From positions 1-48,740 of the forward strand of contig DIFI01000003.1 of the NCBI GenBank assembly GCA_002419055.1: 48,740 bases of DNA. Reading direction: 5' to 3'. The number at the start of each line of letters is the position of its first letter. Position 1 is the stretch's first letter. Below, one piece after another: positions 1-7,678 of this stretch. Origin of the DNA: Peptococcaceae bacterium UBA5752. Its GTDB lineage: Bacteria; Bacillota; Dehalobacteriia; UBA4068. Position numbers and translations under genes: made by a program. Under the pieces are notes generated by a model. The model was not told the origin of the DNA and made no database searches. It worked only from the letters and a program-made list of their open reading frames with translations.

Positions 1-1
1 T

Positions 2-160
2 GGTGGCCTTGGTGGCCTTGGCAGCATCCTTGGCGGCCTTGGCGGAACTGGCGGAACTGGCGGAGCTGGCGGAGCTGGCGGAGCTGGCGGAGCTGGCGGA
101 GCTGGTGGCCTTGCTGGCCTTGCTGGCCTTGCTGGCCTTGGCGGCCTTGGCGGCCTTGGT
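2..160 (+). repeat. 9-bp-type tandem repeat coding Gly-Gly-X triplets
   Basis: The block is made of units related to GGCGGAGCT and GGCCTTGGC/GCT in uninterrupted tandem. GGCGGAGCT occurs five times in a row near positions 60-104, followed by several GGCCTTGCT units. All units are multiples of 3, so copy-number change would alter repeat length without shifting the frame. Confidence 0.8.
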
Positions 161-601
161 AGTAATCCGCTGGGTATACTATCAGCTTTGGGCGGTATGG
201 GGGGAACTGGTGGAAATGGCAATAACCCTTTAGAAATGCTTTCGGCGCTAAAAAACAGTAATATCGATATAGAGGGCTTGCTAAAAAATTTATCTACAAC
301 AAAAAATGCTCCCGATAGCGCGGATGAAAATATCAAGGATGCCGATTTTCATCCCTCTGATGATGATTTTGCTCCTCCGCCACCCCATCAAACTCAAGAA
401 ACCGCCTCGCCCCCTATTATGCAGACATTATCATCGCTGCTGAATTTCATGCCACAGTCTGCCTCTTCACAGGCTCCTCCGCCAAAAGCCGTAATGAATT
501 CCCACTGCTCTAATTGTACTATGTCTTGTCCGCGCGCTGCCTTGCGATTACCTTCGTTTGATGAAGTTAAACGCAACTATGCTTCAACCCGCCGTTATTA
601 A
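2..601 (+). CDS. Gly-Gly-X repeat protein, 5' end cut by window edge
   Basis: The open frame runs in from the window's left edge and ends with TAA, so only the C-terminal part is present. The first ~53 residues are Gly-Gly-Leu, Gly-Gly-Thr, Gly-Gly-Ala and Ala-Gly-Leu triplets. A polar, Asp/Pro-rich stretch follows, and the tail near residue 170 carries a small cysteine cluster (HCSNCTMSC). I do not recognise a family. Gly-Gly-X runs are low-complexity and suggest a structural or surface/coat role, but that is inference. A good ribosome site for the next gene follows 2 nt after the stop, so the two genes are probably cotranscribed. The true start lies outside the window. Confidence 0.6.
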   Translation, partial: GGLGGLGSILGGLGGTGGTGGAGGAGGAGGAGGAGGLAGLAGLAGLGGLGGLGSNPLGILSALGGMGGTGGNGNNPLEMLSALKNSNIDIEGLLKNLSTTKNAPDSADENIKDADFHPSDDDFAPPPPHQTQETASPPIMQTLSSLLNFMPQSASSQAPPPKAVMNSHCSNCTMSCPRAALRLPSFDEVKRNYASTRRY

Positions 602-616
602 TAAAGGAGGAAAGAT

Positions 617-928
617 ATGAATAAACCACCATCAATTCCGCCTCCGCGCAATGTTAATGATTTAAAAGTGTTGCTTAAACAATATAGCGGTATTTTGTCT
701 CCCCAAAATCGCAATTTAATACAGCAAGTAATCAACGAGCTGGAAAAAGGCGATACTAAAAGTGAAAAACTAAAGCAAATTTCATCACAAATGCAAAAAA
801 GTGCTGCTACTACAAAAGCAAAAATCGAACATTGTGATAACAATAATACTAATAATAAAACCGCACCAAAGCGCGGTCAACGAACACAGACAATAATTAA
901 AGGCAGCCGTAAAAAACCGCCTAAGTAA
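617..928 (+). CDS. small basic hypothetical protein
   Basis: A 103-residue protein with a proline-rich N-terminus, a predicted helical middle (residues ~12-65) and a Lys/Asn-rich, strongly basic C-terminus ending in KKPPK. A full AAAGGAGG ribosome site sits just before the ATG, which supports real translation. It follows the Gly-rich gene by 15 nt. Its last 8 bases overlap the 3' end of the convergent murI gene, with no terminator visible between them. I recognise no family; the basic tail would suit nucleic-acid or polyanion binding, but this is a guess. Confidence 0.6.
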   Translation: MNKPPSIPPPRNVNDLKVLLKQYSGILSPQNRNLIQQVINELEKGDTKSEKLKQISSQMQKSAATTKAKIEHCDNNNTNNKTAPKRGQRTQTIIKGSRKKPPK

Positions 929-1694
929 GATGCAAATAGTAATCATAGTATCTGCGGCACTTTGCCGCAAAATTTTGCTGCCCATCGCTATCAGCTAGTG
1001 TGGAAAGATAAATTGTATTACCCTCACCCCCCATCAAGTTTAATGTTTGCAGGGTGCGCTGTAAATTTTGACAAACGCCACTGTTGCCGTTAAAAATCTG
1101 CGCCTGAGGACAAATTTTTTGAAGCCATGGTAAAACAAATACATAATGAGTACAACCTAGAACCAGAGCTTGTACGCTCTGGCGATAGGGGTTTAGAACC
1201 GCCAGTAAATAATCTCTGGCCTTCAAATCACATGGATCTTCCTCGATAATTTCCATCAAACCCGGGCAAGGCAGCAATACTACCTCCCGATTATTAGCGG
1301 TTGAATCTAATAGAGAATGAAACTTTTGCTCCCGTAATGTTAATTTTGTACCAAGAACAACTATCTGACCGGAGACTTGCTCAACTGCCGGTTTTATAGC
1401 CGGCTCCATACCTAATATCGGCAGCGATATATCTTGTCGCAGCTGGTCCGCGGCAGCCGCGGTTGCTGTATTACAGGCTAACAATATCATCTTAAGCGTA
1501 TAGGCATCAGACATTAATCCTATGTTATGAACTAATAACGTGATGACTTCCTTTGTGGTTTTGCTGCCATAAGGAGCATTTAATTCATCACCAAAGTAAA
1601 TAAAGTTTTCTTGCGGAAGCAGACGCCGTGCATCTGCCAAAACGGAAACACCGCCGATTCCGGAATCAATAAACGCAGTATAGCTGCTACTCAT
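921..1694 (-). CDS. murI: glutamate racemase
   Basis: The enzyme interconverts L- and D-glutamate in the cytoplasm to supply D-Glu for peptidoglycan. The Asp/Glu racemase signatures are visible: DSGIGG at residues 10-15, the first catalytic cysteine in ACNTA (C74) and the second in GCTH (C181, with H183). The 257-residue length is normal for the family. The segment after GDE reads LNAPYG rather than the usual TARVPYG, a mild deviation. The ATG overlaps the recF stop by 8 bases (ATGAGTAG), so translation is probably coupled and murI is the last gene of the dnaA-dnaN-recF operon. gyrB usually follows recF in Firmicutes, so this position is unusual. Confidence 0.88.
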   Translation of the reverse strand: MSSSYTAFIDSGIGGVSVLADARRLLPQENFIYFGDELNAPYGSKTTKEVITLLVHNIGLMSDAYTLKMILLACNTATAAAADQLRQDISLPILGMEPAIKPAVEQVSGQIVVLGTKLTLREQKFHSLLDSTANNREVVLLPCPGLMEIIEEDPCDLKARDYLLAVLNPYRQSVQALVLGCTHYVFVLPWLQKICPQAQIFNGNSGVCQNLQRTLQTLNLMGGEGNTIYLSTLADSDGQQNFAAKCRRYYDYYLHLT

Positions 1695-2799
1695 GATTTA
1701 CCCTCCCTTGAGATAGCTGCCCATTATCTACAATCAACTTTTGACCGCGTCGCAAATCAAAGTCGAAATCGGTATCGGTAATAAAAGTTTGGATATTACT
1801 GTCCAGTAATTGCAATAAGCGAGATTGCCTTTTTTGATCCAATTCGCTCAGAACATCATCAAGCAATAAGACCGGATATTCACCTTTTTGCTGATACGAT
1901 AATTCAAGTTCAGCAAATTTTAATGACAACGCTAACGTCCGCTGCTGGCCTTGCGAAGCATAACTGCGCGCTGCTTCACCATTAATATGAAAATCAATAT
2001 CATCTCTATGCGGACCACATAAACTAAGACCCCGCTGTTTTTCGACTGCTAACAAACGGTGCAATAATCGTTCAAATGATAATCTGATATCTTCATCGTT
2101 GGCTGCCTGAGCCAAAAAACTTCTGTATACGACGGTTAATTGCTCGCCACCGCTCAAATCTTGATAATATTTTGCGGCTAGCGGACCTATTAAACTAATC
2201 AGTTTTTGTCGTTGAATAATTATTTGTGATCCAACATCAATCAATTGCTGATTCCAAGCAGTAAGAGTTTCATTGTTGCCGGTACCATAAGAAAATTCTT
2301 TAAGACAATAATTGCGCTGGCGCAATATTTGATTATAGCGAATCAACATACTGCAATATTCAGGATATAATTGGGACATTTGCACATCAAGAAACCTCCG
2401 TCTTAGCGACGGCGATCCCTTAATAATAAATAAATCTTCCGGCGCGAAAATTACTGTATGCAAAAGCCCTACTACAGAACTGATTTTAGTTTGAACAACA
2501 CCGTTGATTTTCCATCTGCGCTGTTTGTCGTTTGCATAAGCAGCAGTAATCGTCAGCGGCGGTTGCTGTTGTCTGATAATGTTACCTTCAAGAAAAAAAC
2601 AATCGCAGCCATACTTAAGCAATTTTTCACTTGTTGCACCCCTAAACGAAGAAGCTAAACTTAGATAAGAAATTGCTTCTAAAAGATTTGATTTTCCCTG
2701 TGCGTTTAAACCACAGATAATATTGATTTGATCATCCCAGTCAATTTGCTGATATTGATAATTCCGAAAGTTTTCTATGATCAAATGCTTTATCTTCAC
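1687..2799 (-). CDS. recF: DNA replication and repair protein RecF
   Basis: An SMC-like ATPase that helps load RecA at gaps behind stalled forks. The Walker A motif GLNAQGKS lies at residues 30-37, and the Walker B/D-loop region LLLDDVLSELD begins at residue 311. The N-terminal beta strand ending in NFRNY is the standard RecF start. At 370 residues it is full length. It begins 30 nt after dnaN and overlaps murI at its end. The small S4-domain RNA-binding gene often found between dnaN and recF in Firmicutes is absent. Confidence 0.95.
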   Translation of the reverse strand: MKIKHLIIENFRNYQYQQIDWDDQINIICGLNAQGKSNLLEAISYLSLASSFRGATSEKLLKYGCDCFFLEGNIIRQQQPPLTITAAYANDKQRRWKINGVVQTKISSVVGLLHTVIFAPEDLFIIKGSPSLRRRFLDVQMSQLYPEYCSMLIRYNQILRQRNYCLKEFSYGTGNNETLTAWNQQLIDVGSQIIIQRQKLISLIGPLAAKYYQDLSGGEQLTVVYRSFLAQAANDEDIRLSFERLLHRLLAVEKQRGLSLCGPHRDDIDFHINGEAARSYASQGQQRTLALSLKFAELELSYQQKGEYPVLLLDDVLSELDQKRQSRLLQLLDSNIQTFITDTDFDFDLRRGQKLIVDNGQLSQGRVNHE

Positions 2800-2829
2800 T
2801 AGATAGCTCCTTTTACGGATAAATGCAAT

Positions 2830-3972
2830 TTAATTACTTACACGCATTGGTAATACCAGGTAAACATAACTGCTGTTTTCTCTGCTTTGACCATCGGGAA
2901 TAATGACGCCGGGAGTTGTTGATCCTGTAAGATGAAAAGCAATTTGTTCATCATCTATGATCTTAAGAGCATCCAACAAATAACGGGCATTATAGCTGGC
3001 TGTAATATTTTCCCCTTCTTTTGTTACCGGTATTTCTACGTGTATATCACCTGTATCATGTCCATCTGCCGATAATATCAATTGATCATCTTGCCATTTT
3101 AGTTTAACAATATTAGTTTTACCGCGGGCGCTTTCTCTAGTTATTAATATAGCCATTTCCAGTGCCGTGATTAATTTTTGTTTACCGTCTTTATTCAATA
3201 CAGAATAACTGCAATATAATGCTTCAGCCGGTAATACTTGTTTATAATCCGGATATTGCCCAGATATTACTCTTGATGCAAAAGTAATATTATTTAAAGA
3301 AAAATACACTTCGTTGTTATTTGCCGTTAATTTAATAATATCTTCGTCATTGCCGGCAAGACCGGCAATTTCTTTCATTGTTCTGCAAGGTAATATTAAA
3401 GAAACATTTCCTTTTCCTTGCCATCCGCCTTTTCCAATAGCTAAACGATGAGTATCTGTTGCTACCATTGTTATATTGTTATCCGATAATTTAACTAAAA
3501 TACCCGTAAACATTGGCCTAATTTCATCAGTAGCAGTAGCAATACTGACTTGTCTAACTAAACGTTTAAACACGCCTGCGGAAATTACACCTTCAACATT
3601 ACCATTTATAACCGGTAACATTGGAAATTCATCAACATCAAGACATTTTATTGATGATTCATTTTTTTCTGTTTCTGCTTTAATAATAAGTTTTTCTTTA
3701 TTACTTTCTAATTCAATATTACTATTAGGCAATAAGGCTATCATACTGCTAAAAAGTTTACCCTGAACAACAGTTTGACCCTCTTCAATAATATCTGCAT
3801 TAACACTGCATTCCATTGCTAAATCTAAATCTGTAGCTTTTAGGGTTAAAGTATTGTTGTGGGCATCAAGTAAAATTCCACTTAGTATAGGTAGAGTATT
3901 TTTATTACTGACAGCTCTGACAACTACTTGTACCGCATAAAACAAATCATTCTTCTCAATATTGATTTTCAT
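2830..3972 (-). CDS. dnaN: DNA polymerase III beta subunit (sliding clamp)
   Basis: The ring-shaped processivity clamp for the replicative polymerase. Three clamp repeats are recognisable across 380 residues: an N-terminal segment with VSNKNTLPILSGI, a middle segment with IRPMFTGIL and ATDTHRLA, and a C-terminal end with YLVLPMRVSN, the usual MP(M/I)R-type ending. The ATG has GAAAGGAAT upstream on the minus strand. It is separated from dnaA by about 350 bp of AT-rich DNA that looks like part of the origin, so it may have its own promoter there. Confidence 0.95.
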   Translation of the reverse strand: MKINIEKNDLFYAVQVVVRAVSNKNTLPILSGILLDAHNNTLTLKATDLDLAMECSVNADIIEEGQTVVQGKLFSSMIALLPNSNIELESNKEKLIIKAETEKNESSIKCLDVDEFPMLPVINGNVEGVISAGVFKRLVRQVSIATATDEIRPMFTGILVKLSDNNITMVATDTHRLAIGKGGWQGKGNVSLILPCRTMKEIAGLAGNDEDIIKLTANNNEVYFSLNNITFASRVISGQYPDYKQVLPAEALYCSYSVLNKDGKQKLITALEMAILITRESARGKTNIVKLKWQDDQLILSADGHDTGDIHVEIPVTKEGENITASYNARYLLDALKIIDDEQIAFHLTGSTTPGVIIPDGQSRENSSYVYLVLPMRVSN

Positions 3973-4284
3973 TTATTTAATTCCTTTCTCAATATTAATT
4001 ATTATATATATTAAATAATAGTAATAAGCTCGTTAATTGTGGGGATAAATTTAAAATTGTTTACTATTAGTGGTATTAATCTAAATAATAAAAAGTTAAG
4101 TAAATAATAGCTTATGCACAGTTTGCAAAAATAGAACTAATAAATTTATGATATTAACAATACATCACAGTCAAATAACATATAGTTATCACCATTTGTC
4201 AAAAAAATGTTGAAAAAAGAATTTTTATGTCACGACCAATTAGACTTACTATCTAATTATACTATAGAATAAAATAGGATGTCT
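3973..4284. other. AT-rich dnaA-dnaN gap, candidate unwinding element
   Basis: No gene is present. The part nearest dnaN (about 3990-4027) is almost pure A/T. One good DnaA box, TTATGCACA, lies at 4112-4120, and a one-mismatch box (TTATCCCCA on the minus strand) at 4040-4048. Four consecutive TAA/TAG triplets at 4016-4027 match the DnaA-trio pattern. In Bacillus subtilis the unwinding part of oriC lies in this same gap, so the assignment is by position plus motifs. Confidence 0.5.
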
Positions 4285-4324
4285 ATAAAATTAAGAGAGT
4301 GTTTAAGCACTCTCTTAATTTTAT
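4285..4324 (-). terminator. dnaA terminator, overlapping its stop codon
   Basis: Perfect 17-bp arms at 4285-4301 and 4308-4324 are separated by a 6-nt loop. The dnaA TAA (complement of 4321-4323) lies inside one arm. On the minus strand the hairpin core ends in A/T-rich sequence rather than a long T run, so it may attenuate dnaA-dnaN transcription rather than stop it fully. Confidence 0.65.
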
Positions 4325-5628
4325 TTGCCTAATAATTTTTTTTCTATTTGATTTATTGCTAATATTAATTGTGGATCGTTACTTTCAAGTGCATTGTTAA
4401 TTTTATCACAAGAATGAATTACTGTCGTATGATCTCGTCCGCCAAAACTTAAACCTATCTGTGGTTGTGTCGCACCAATCATTTTTCTACACAAATACAT
4501 TGCAATTTGACGTGGATAGGCTATATTTCGATCTCTTTTTTGACTTTTTAACGAATCAACACTGACTTGATAAAAATTTGCAACTTCTTGTTGAATAAGT
4601 GGAATAGTCAATTTAGGAGGAGCGTCGTCAGGTAGAAGATCATGCAATGCTTCTGTTGCTTGATCCATATCGATGACGTCGATATGATTTAGAGTGGCAA
4701 AATAAACTATTTTGTTTAAAGCGCCTTCTAATTCACGTATATTAGAATGAATTTTATCGGCGATAAAGAAAATAACATCATTGGATACGATAATCTTTTC
4801 TTGAAGAACTTTTCTTTTTAATATTGCACAGCGTGTTTCAAAATCCGGAGGCTGAATATCAGTAATCAAACCTCCTTCAAAACGACTGCAAAGTCGTTCT
4901 TCCAGACCTTCTATTTTTTTAGGAGGTCTATCAGAGGAAATTACTACTTGTTTGCCTGCTTCATGTAAAGCATTAAATGTATGGAAAAATTCTTCTTGAG
5001 TGCCTATTTTACCGGTTAAAAATTGAATATCATCAATCAATAATATATCGATATTACGATAGCGATTTTTGAAAGCATGTGCTTTTCCGCTATGTACTAG
5101 CGTAATAAATTCATTGGTAAACGACTCGGTAGAAACATAAACGATTTTTTTCCGAGTGGTTTTTTCTAAGATACATTGACCGATTGCATGCATCAAATGA
5201 GTTTTACCTAATCCGCTGCCGCCATAGATAAATAATGGATTATAAGTTCGAGAAGGACGTTCTGCTACGGCCATTGCTGCAGCATGTGCAAAACGGTTTG
5301 AATTGCCAACGACAAATGAATTAAAGGTATAGCGAGGATTAAAAATACTTGTCGGAACTGTCAGTGTTTCTTTTTCCAAAGGTTTATCACCGTTGCCAAT
5401 TATAAAACGTACATCCAAGTCTTCATTAGCAACGATCCGCAAGCTATTTTTGATAATTTGAGAGAAAGCCTGATCCATATACATCTGGGCATATTCATCA
5501 GAAACAGTTAAATATACTGTATTCTGTTTTCGTTCTACATTATTAATTTTGGCAAACCATTTTTCAAAACTGGTTTGCTTAATATCAGTTTTAATAATAT
5601 CAAGTACCCGTGGCCAAATTTTTTCCAA
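4321..5628 (-). CDS. dnaA: chromosomal replication initiator DnaA
   Basis: An AAA+ ATPase that binds DnaA boxes and melts oriC. Domain I is at residues 1-78; the domain II linker is very short (about 80-95). The AAA+ core carries Walker A GGSGLGKTH (136-144), Walker B LLIDD (196-200), sensor ISSDRPP, arginine-finger region RLCSRFEGG and sensor-2 region RELEGALN. Domain IV has the DNA-binding signature GGRDHTTVIHS (from 396). At 435 residues it is slightly shorter than the B. subtilis protein because of the short linker. It reads away from rpmH, the classic Firmicute arrangement. DnaA boxes lie on both sides, consistent with autoregulation. Confidence 0.97.
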   Translation of the reverse strand: MEKIWPRVLDIIKTDIKQTSFEKWFAKINNVERKQNTVYLTVSDEYAQMYMDQAFSQIIKNSLRIVANEDLDVRFIIGNGDKPLEKETLTVPTSIFNPRYTFNSFVVGNSNRFAHAAAMAVAERPSRTYNPLFIYGGSGLGKTHLMHAIGQCILEKTTRKKIVYVSTESFTNEFITLVHSGKAHAFKNRYRNIDILLIDDIQFLTGKIGTQEEFFHTFNALHEAGKQVVISSDRPPKKIEGLEERLCSRFEGGLITDIQPPDFETRCAILKRKVLQEKIIVSNDVIFFIADKIHSNIRELEGALNKIVYFATLNHIDVIDMDQATEALHDLLPDDAPPKLTIPLIQQEVANFYQVSVDSLKSQKRDRNIAYPRQIAMYLCRKMIGATQPQIGLSFGGRDHTTVIHSCDKINNALESNDPQLILAINQIEKKLLGK

Positions 5629-5639
5629 TTTTGAGAATC

Positions 5640-5940
5640 CTCCTTAATAATATGTCTACGCGTAATTATTTCTTAAAACTTTGAGGAAGACAGGATGATT
5701 AAATATGTGGATAAGTATCGTGTTTTTAAAGCAATATTTGTATGATAGCAGAGTTTATCCACAATATCAATAAAAAACGGCTTGAACATAGTCATATCAC
5801 TAAATTAATCCACAGCATCACCAATGATATTTGACAAGTGATAAAATATAAGATATAATTCATCTATTGTATATCTAAATTACAAATAACATTAAAATTA
5901 CAGGATATGGCGTAAACCTATCCTTACTAACTAGGAGGAT
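5640..5940. other. oriC-like DnaA-box region between dnaA and rpmH
   Basis: This gene-free gap holds two perfect DnaA boxes: TGTGGATAA at 5706-5714 (reverse orientation) and TTATCCACA at 5755-5763 (forward). A third site at 5806-5814, TAATCCACA, has one mismatch. With dnaA on one side and rpmH on the other this is the standard location of the upstream half of a bipartite Firmicute oriC. Together with the box in the dnaA-dnaN gap it suggests the origin brackets dnaA. Confidence 0.75.
5831..5859 (+). promoter_or_regulatory. consensus sigma-A promoter for rpmH operon
   Basis: TTGACA at 5831-5836 and TATAAT at 5854-5859 are separated by exactly 17 nt, a perfect match to the housekeeping promoter. 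Transcription would start near 5866, about 78 nt before the rpmH ATG, and run through rnpA and yidD and probably further. Confidence 0.85.
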
Positions 5941-5943
5941 ATT

Positions 5944-6081
5944 ATGACCAAGCGCACTTATCAACCAAAGAATAGAGTCCATAAAAGAGTACATGGTTTT
6001 CTTGCAAGAATGAGCGACAAAAATGGTCGCAACGTATTGCGTCGTCGTCGTGCCAAGGGTAGAAAAGTTCTTTCTGCCTGA
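5944..6081 (+). CDS. rpmH: 50S ribosomal protein L34
   Basis: A 45-residue, highly basic protein of the large ribosomal subunit. It shows the L34 hallmarks: N-terminal TKRTYQPKNR, the KRVHGFLARM segment, and the GRNVLRRRRAKGRK run ending in LSA. An AGGAGG site lies just before the ATG, and a perfect sigma-A promoter lies about 85 bp upstream. It is the first gene of the plus-strand replication-side operon. Confidence 0.97.
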   Translation: MTKRTYQPKNRVHKRVHGFLARMSDKNGRNVLRRRRAKGRKVLSA

Positions 6082-6097
6082 TTATTATTCCAAATAT

Positions 6098-6430
6098 ATG
6101 CTTGCCAGAAAGTATCGCCTTAAGAACAAGAAAGATTTTCGTAATTTGTATCAAAGGGGCAAGTCTTATGCTTACCCCTTATTTGTCTTATACCGACGTG
6201 TAAATAAAGAAGAAGTTTGCAGAATTGGATTTTCAATATCTAAAAAAGTGGGCTGTGCTGTCGTCCGCAATCGATTGAAAAGACAATTTCGCGAAGCCGT
6301 ACGTCGGCAAATAAGCGAATTTGTTTCTGGTTATGATTATGTATTTATTATCCGCAAACAAGCTGTTGGGGTAATTTTTGCAGAGATTTGTAATCAGATG
6401 CATAAGGCTATAGGCAGGGACAAGGGGTAA
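6098..6430 (+). CDS. rnpA: ribonuclease P protein component
   Basis: The protein cofactor of RNase P, which trims 5' leaders from tRNA precursors. The protein starts MLARKYRLKNKKDFRNLYQ, the normal RnpA opening, and contains the RNR-box-like segment VVRNRLKRQFREAVR. With the ATG at 6098 it is 110 residues, a typical length. The open frame extends upstream inside rpmH, but that extension would be in another frame over a conserved gene and lacks homology. No clear Shine-Dalgarno precedes 6098, so translation may depend on coupling to rpmH, which stops 16 nt upstream. Confidence 0.93.
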   Translation: MLARKYRLKNKKDFRNLYQRGKSYAYPLFVLYRRVNKEEVCRIGFSISKKVGCAVVRNRLKRQFREAVRRQISEFVSGYDYVFIIRKQAVGVIFAEICNQMHKAIGRDKG

Positions 6431-6432
6431 AT

Positions 6433-6642
6433 ATGTCAAAAATATTAATAGTATGTATTTATTTCTATCAGAAGTTTATTTCTCCGTTGCTGGGTCCTCA
6501 TTGCCGTTATTTACCTACTTGTTCCGAATATGCGGTTGAGGCAATTAGGCGATACGGAGCTATATACGGCGGATGGTTGGCTATCAAAAGAATTTGCCGT
6601 TGTCATCCATTCCATGAGGGCGGATATGATCCGGTACCATAA
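6433..6642 (+). CDS. yidD: membrane protein insertion efficiency factor YidD
   Basis: A small membrane-associated protein (69 residues) that aids YidC/Sec insertion of membrane proteins. The family pattern is clear: YQKFISPLLGPHCRYLPTCSEYA at residues 12-34, followed by GGWLAIKRICRCHPFHEGGYDPVP at the C-terminus. It starts 2 nt after rnpA, with AAGGGG upstream overlapping the end of rnpA. Confidence 0.95.
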   Translation: MSKILIVCIYFYQKFISPLLGPHCRYLPTCSEYAVEAIRRYGAIYGGWLAIKRICRCHPFHEGGYDPVP

Positions 6643-6651
6643 TATAATTCG

Positions 6652-6680
6652 GGAGGTGAAACCGCTTAAGCGGTAACATG
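6652..6680 (+). promoter_or_regulatory. yidC ribosome site with hairpin between SD and ATG
   Basis: The Shine-Dalgarno GGAGG (6652-6656) is 21 nt from the yidC ATG (6678), which is too far for normal initiation. Between them lies the perfect palindrome ACCGCTTAAGCGGT (6661-6674), able to form a 5-bp stem with a UUAA loop. Folding out these 14 nt leaves an effective spacing of 7 nt, close to optimal. Confidence 0.6.
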
Positions 6681-7655
6681 AATATATTACATCAAATAGT
6701 ATTTAATAGCGATATCATCGCTTTTGCTATGGCTTGGGATGGCATCAAAGATGCCTTTGCGTGGTTTTTAGAAAAAATCTTTGAACTTACATTAGCAATG
6801 GGTGTGCCTAGCTATGCGCTGGCTATTTTGATATTTACTATTATAGTAAAATTAGTACTACAGCCGTTAATGAATAAACAGTTGCGATCGACGCATAAGA
6901 TGGCCAAACTTCAGCCACAACTGCAAGAAATTCAGAAGCGCTATGCTAATAACAGGGCAAAAATGCAAGAAGAGCAGGCAAATCTATATAAGTCTAAGGG
7001 CGTCAGTCCGATGGCTGGCTGCTTGCCGCTCTTACTTCAGATGCCGATTTTAATTGCTCTGTATTCGACATTGCGTTATTTTCAGCCGGCGCCTGAATAT
7101 GCTGCTTATTTTGCTTTCTTTTGGATTCATAATTTATCACAACCTGATCCTACTATATTAATGCCGATTTTAGTTGGCGCTTCAACTTTTCTCCAGCAAT
7201 ATGTATCAATGGTTAATAAGCAGGATAAAACTCAAAGAATGATGCTAATCATCATGCCCTTAATGTTCATTTGGTTTGTACGCACATTTCCTGCCGGGTT
7301 GGCGTTGTATTGGGTATACTATAGCTTGATTGGCGCAGCACTCCAATATTTCTTTAATCGCAAATGGGAAAAAGAAGATGCTATTGCGGAAGCAGCCGAG
7401 GCTGCCGCAAAAGAAGCCGGATTGGAAGAGAAACGGTCAAAAAGGATAGAAAAACAAAATAAATCCGGTGGCAAATTTAAACAGCCGACCACTCCGCAGG
7501 AAACACAAATCATCAAAGTTGAGAAACAAGTGCGCAAGCACCCATATTCCGATGAAATGGAAACGATTGTCGAAGAACAATTGGTAAATTATACCGAATC
7601 AAAAGATAAATCTCAGAAAACACAGAAAAAGGAAGATCTACACAAGCAAAAATAA
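6678..7655 (+). CDS. yidC: membrane protein insertase YidC/OxaA
   Basis: An integral membrane insertase that acts alone or with SecYEG. The Oxa1 core spans about residues 25-230. It comprises a first core helix (PSYALAILIFTIIVKLVLQPL), a charged cytoplasmic coiled-coil loop (about 70-110), then SPMAGCLPLLLQMPILIALY and three further helices ending near ALQYFFNRK. The tail (230-325) is hydrophilic and very lysine-rich, as in many YidC proteins that contact ribosomes. It lacks the large periplasmic domain of proteobacterial YidC. The groove position that is arginine in most homologues appears as K58. The start is unusual because of the hairpin between SD and ATG. Confidence 0.95.
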   Translation: MNILHQIVFNSDIIAFAMAWDGIKDAFAWFLEKIFELTLAMGVPSYALAILIFTIIVKLVLQPLMNKQLRSTHKMAKLQPQLQEIQKRYANNRAKMQEEQANLYKSKGVSPMAGCLPLLLQMPILIALYSTLRYFQPAPEYAAYFAFFWIHNLSQPDPTILMPILVGASTFLQQYVSMVNKQDKTQRMMLIIMPLMFIWFVRTFPAGLALYWVYYSLIGAALQYFFNRKWEKEDAIAEAAEAAAKEAGLEEKRSKRIEKQNKSGGKFKQPTTPQETQIIKVEKQVRKHPYSDEMETIVEEQLVNYTESKDKSQKTQKKEDLHKQK

Positions 7656-7678
7656 CCCTACAAGGAGGCTTATCATAG

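Noticed and set aside
3..233. Open frame of Ala/Leu/Glu repeats in the first 230 bases
   Set aside because: It is the +1 reading of the Gly-Gly-X repeat. The Gly frame continues with normal composition to 601 and joins a gene with proper downstream context.
6023..6097. N-terminal extension of rnpA from 6023
   Set aside because: It lies inside rpmH in another frame and has no similarity to RnpA, which begins normally at the ATG at 6098.
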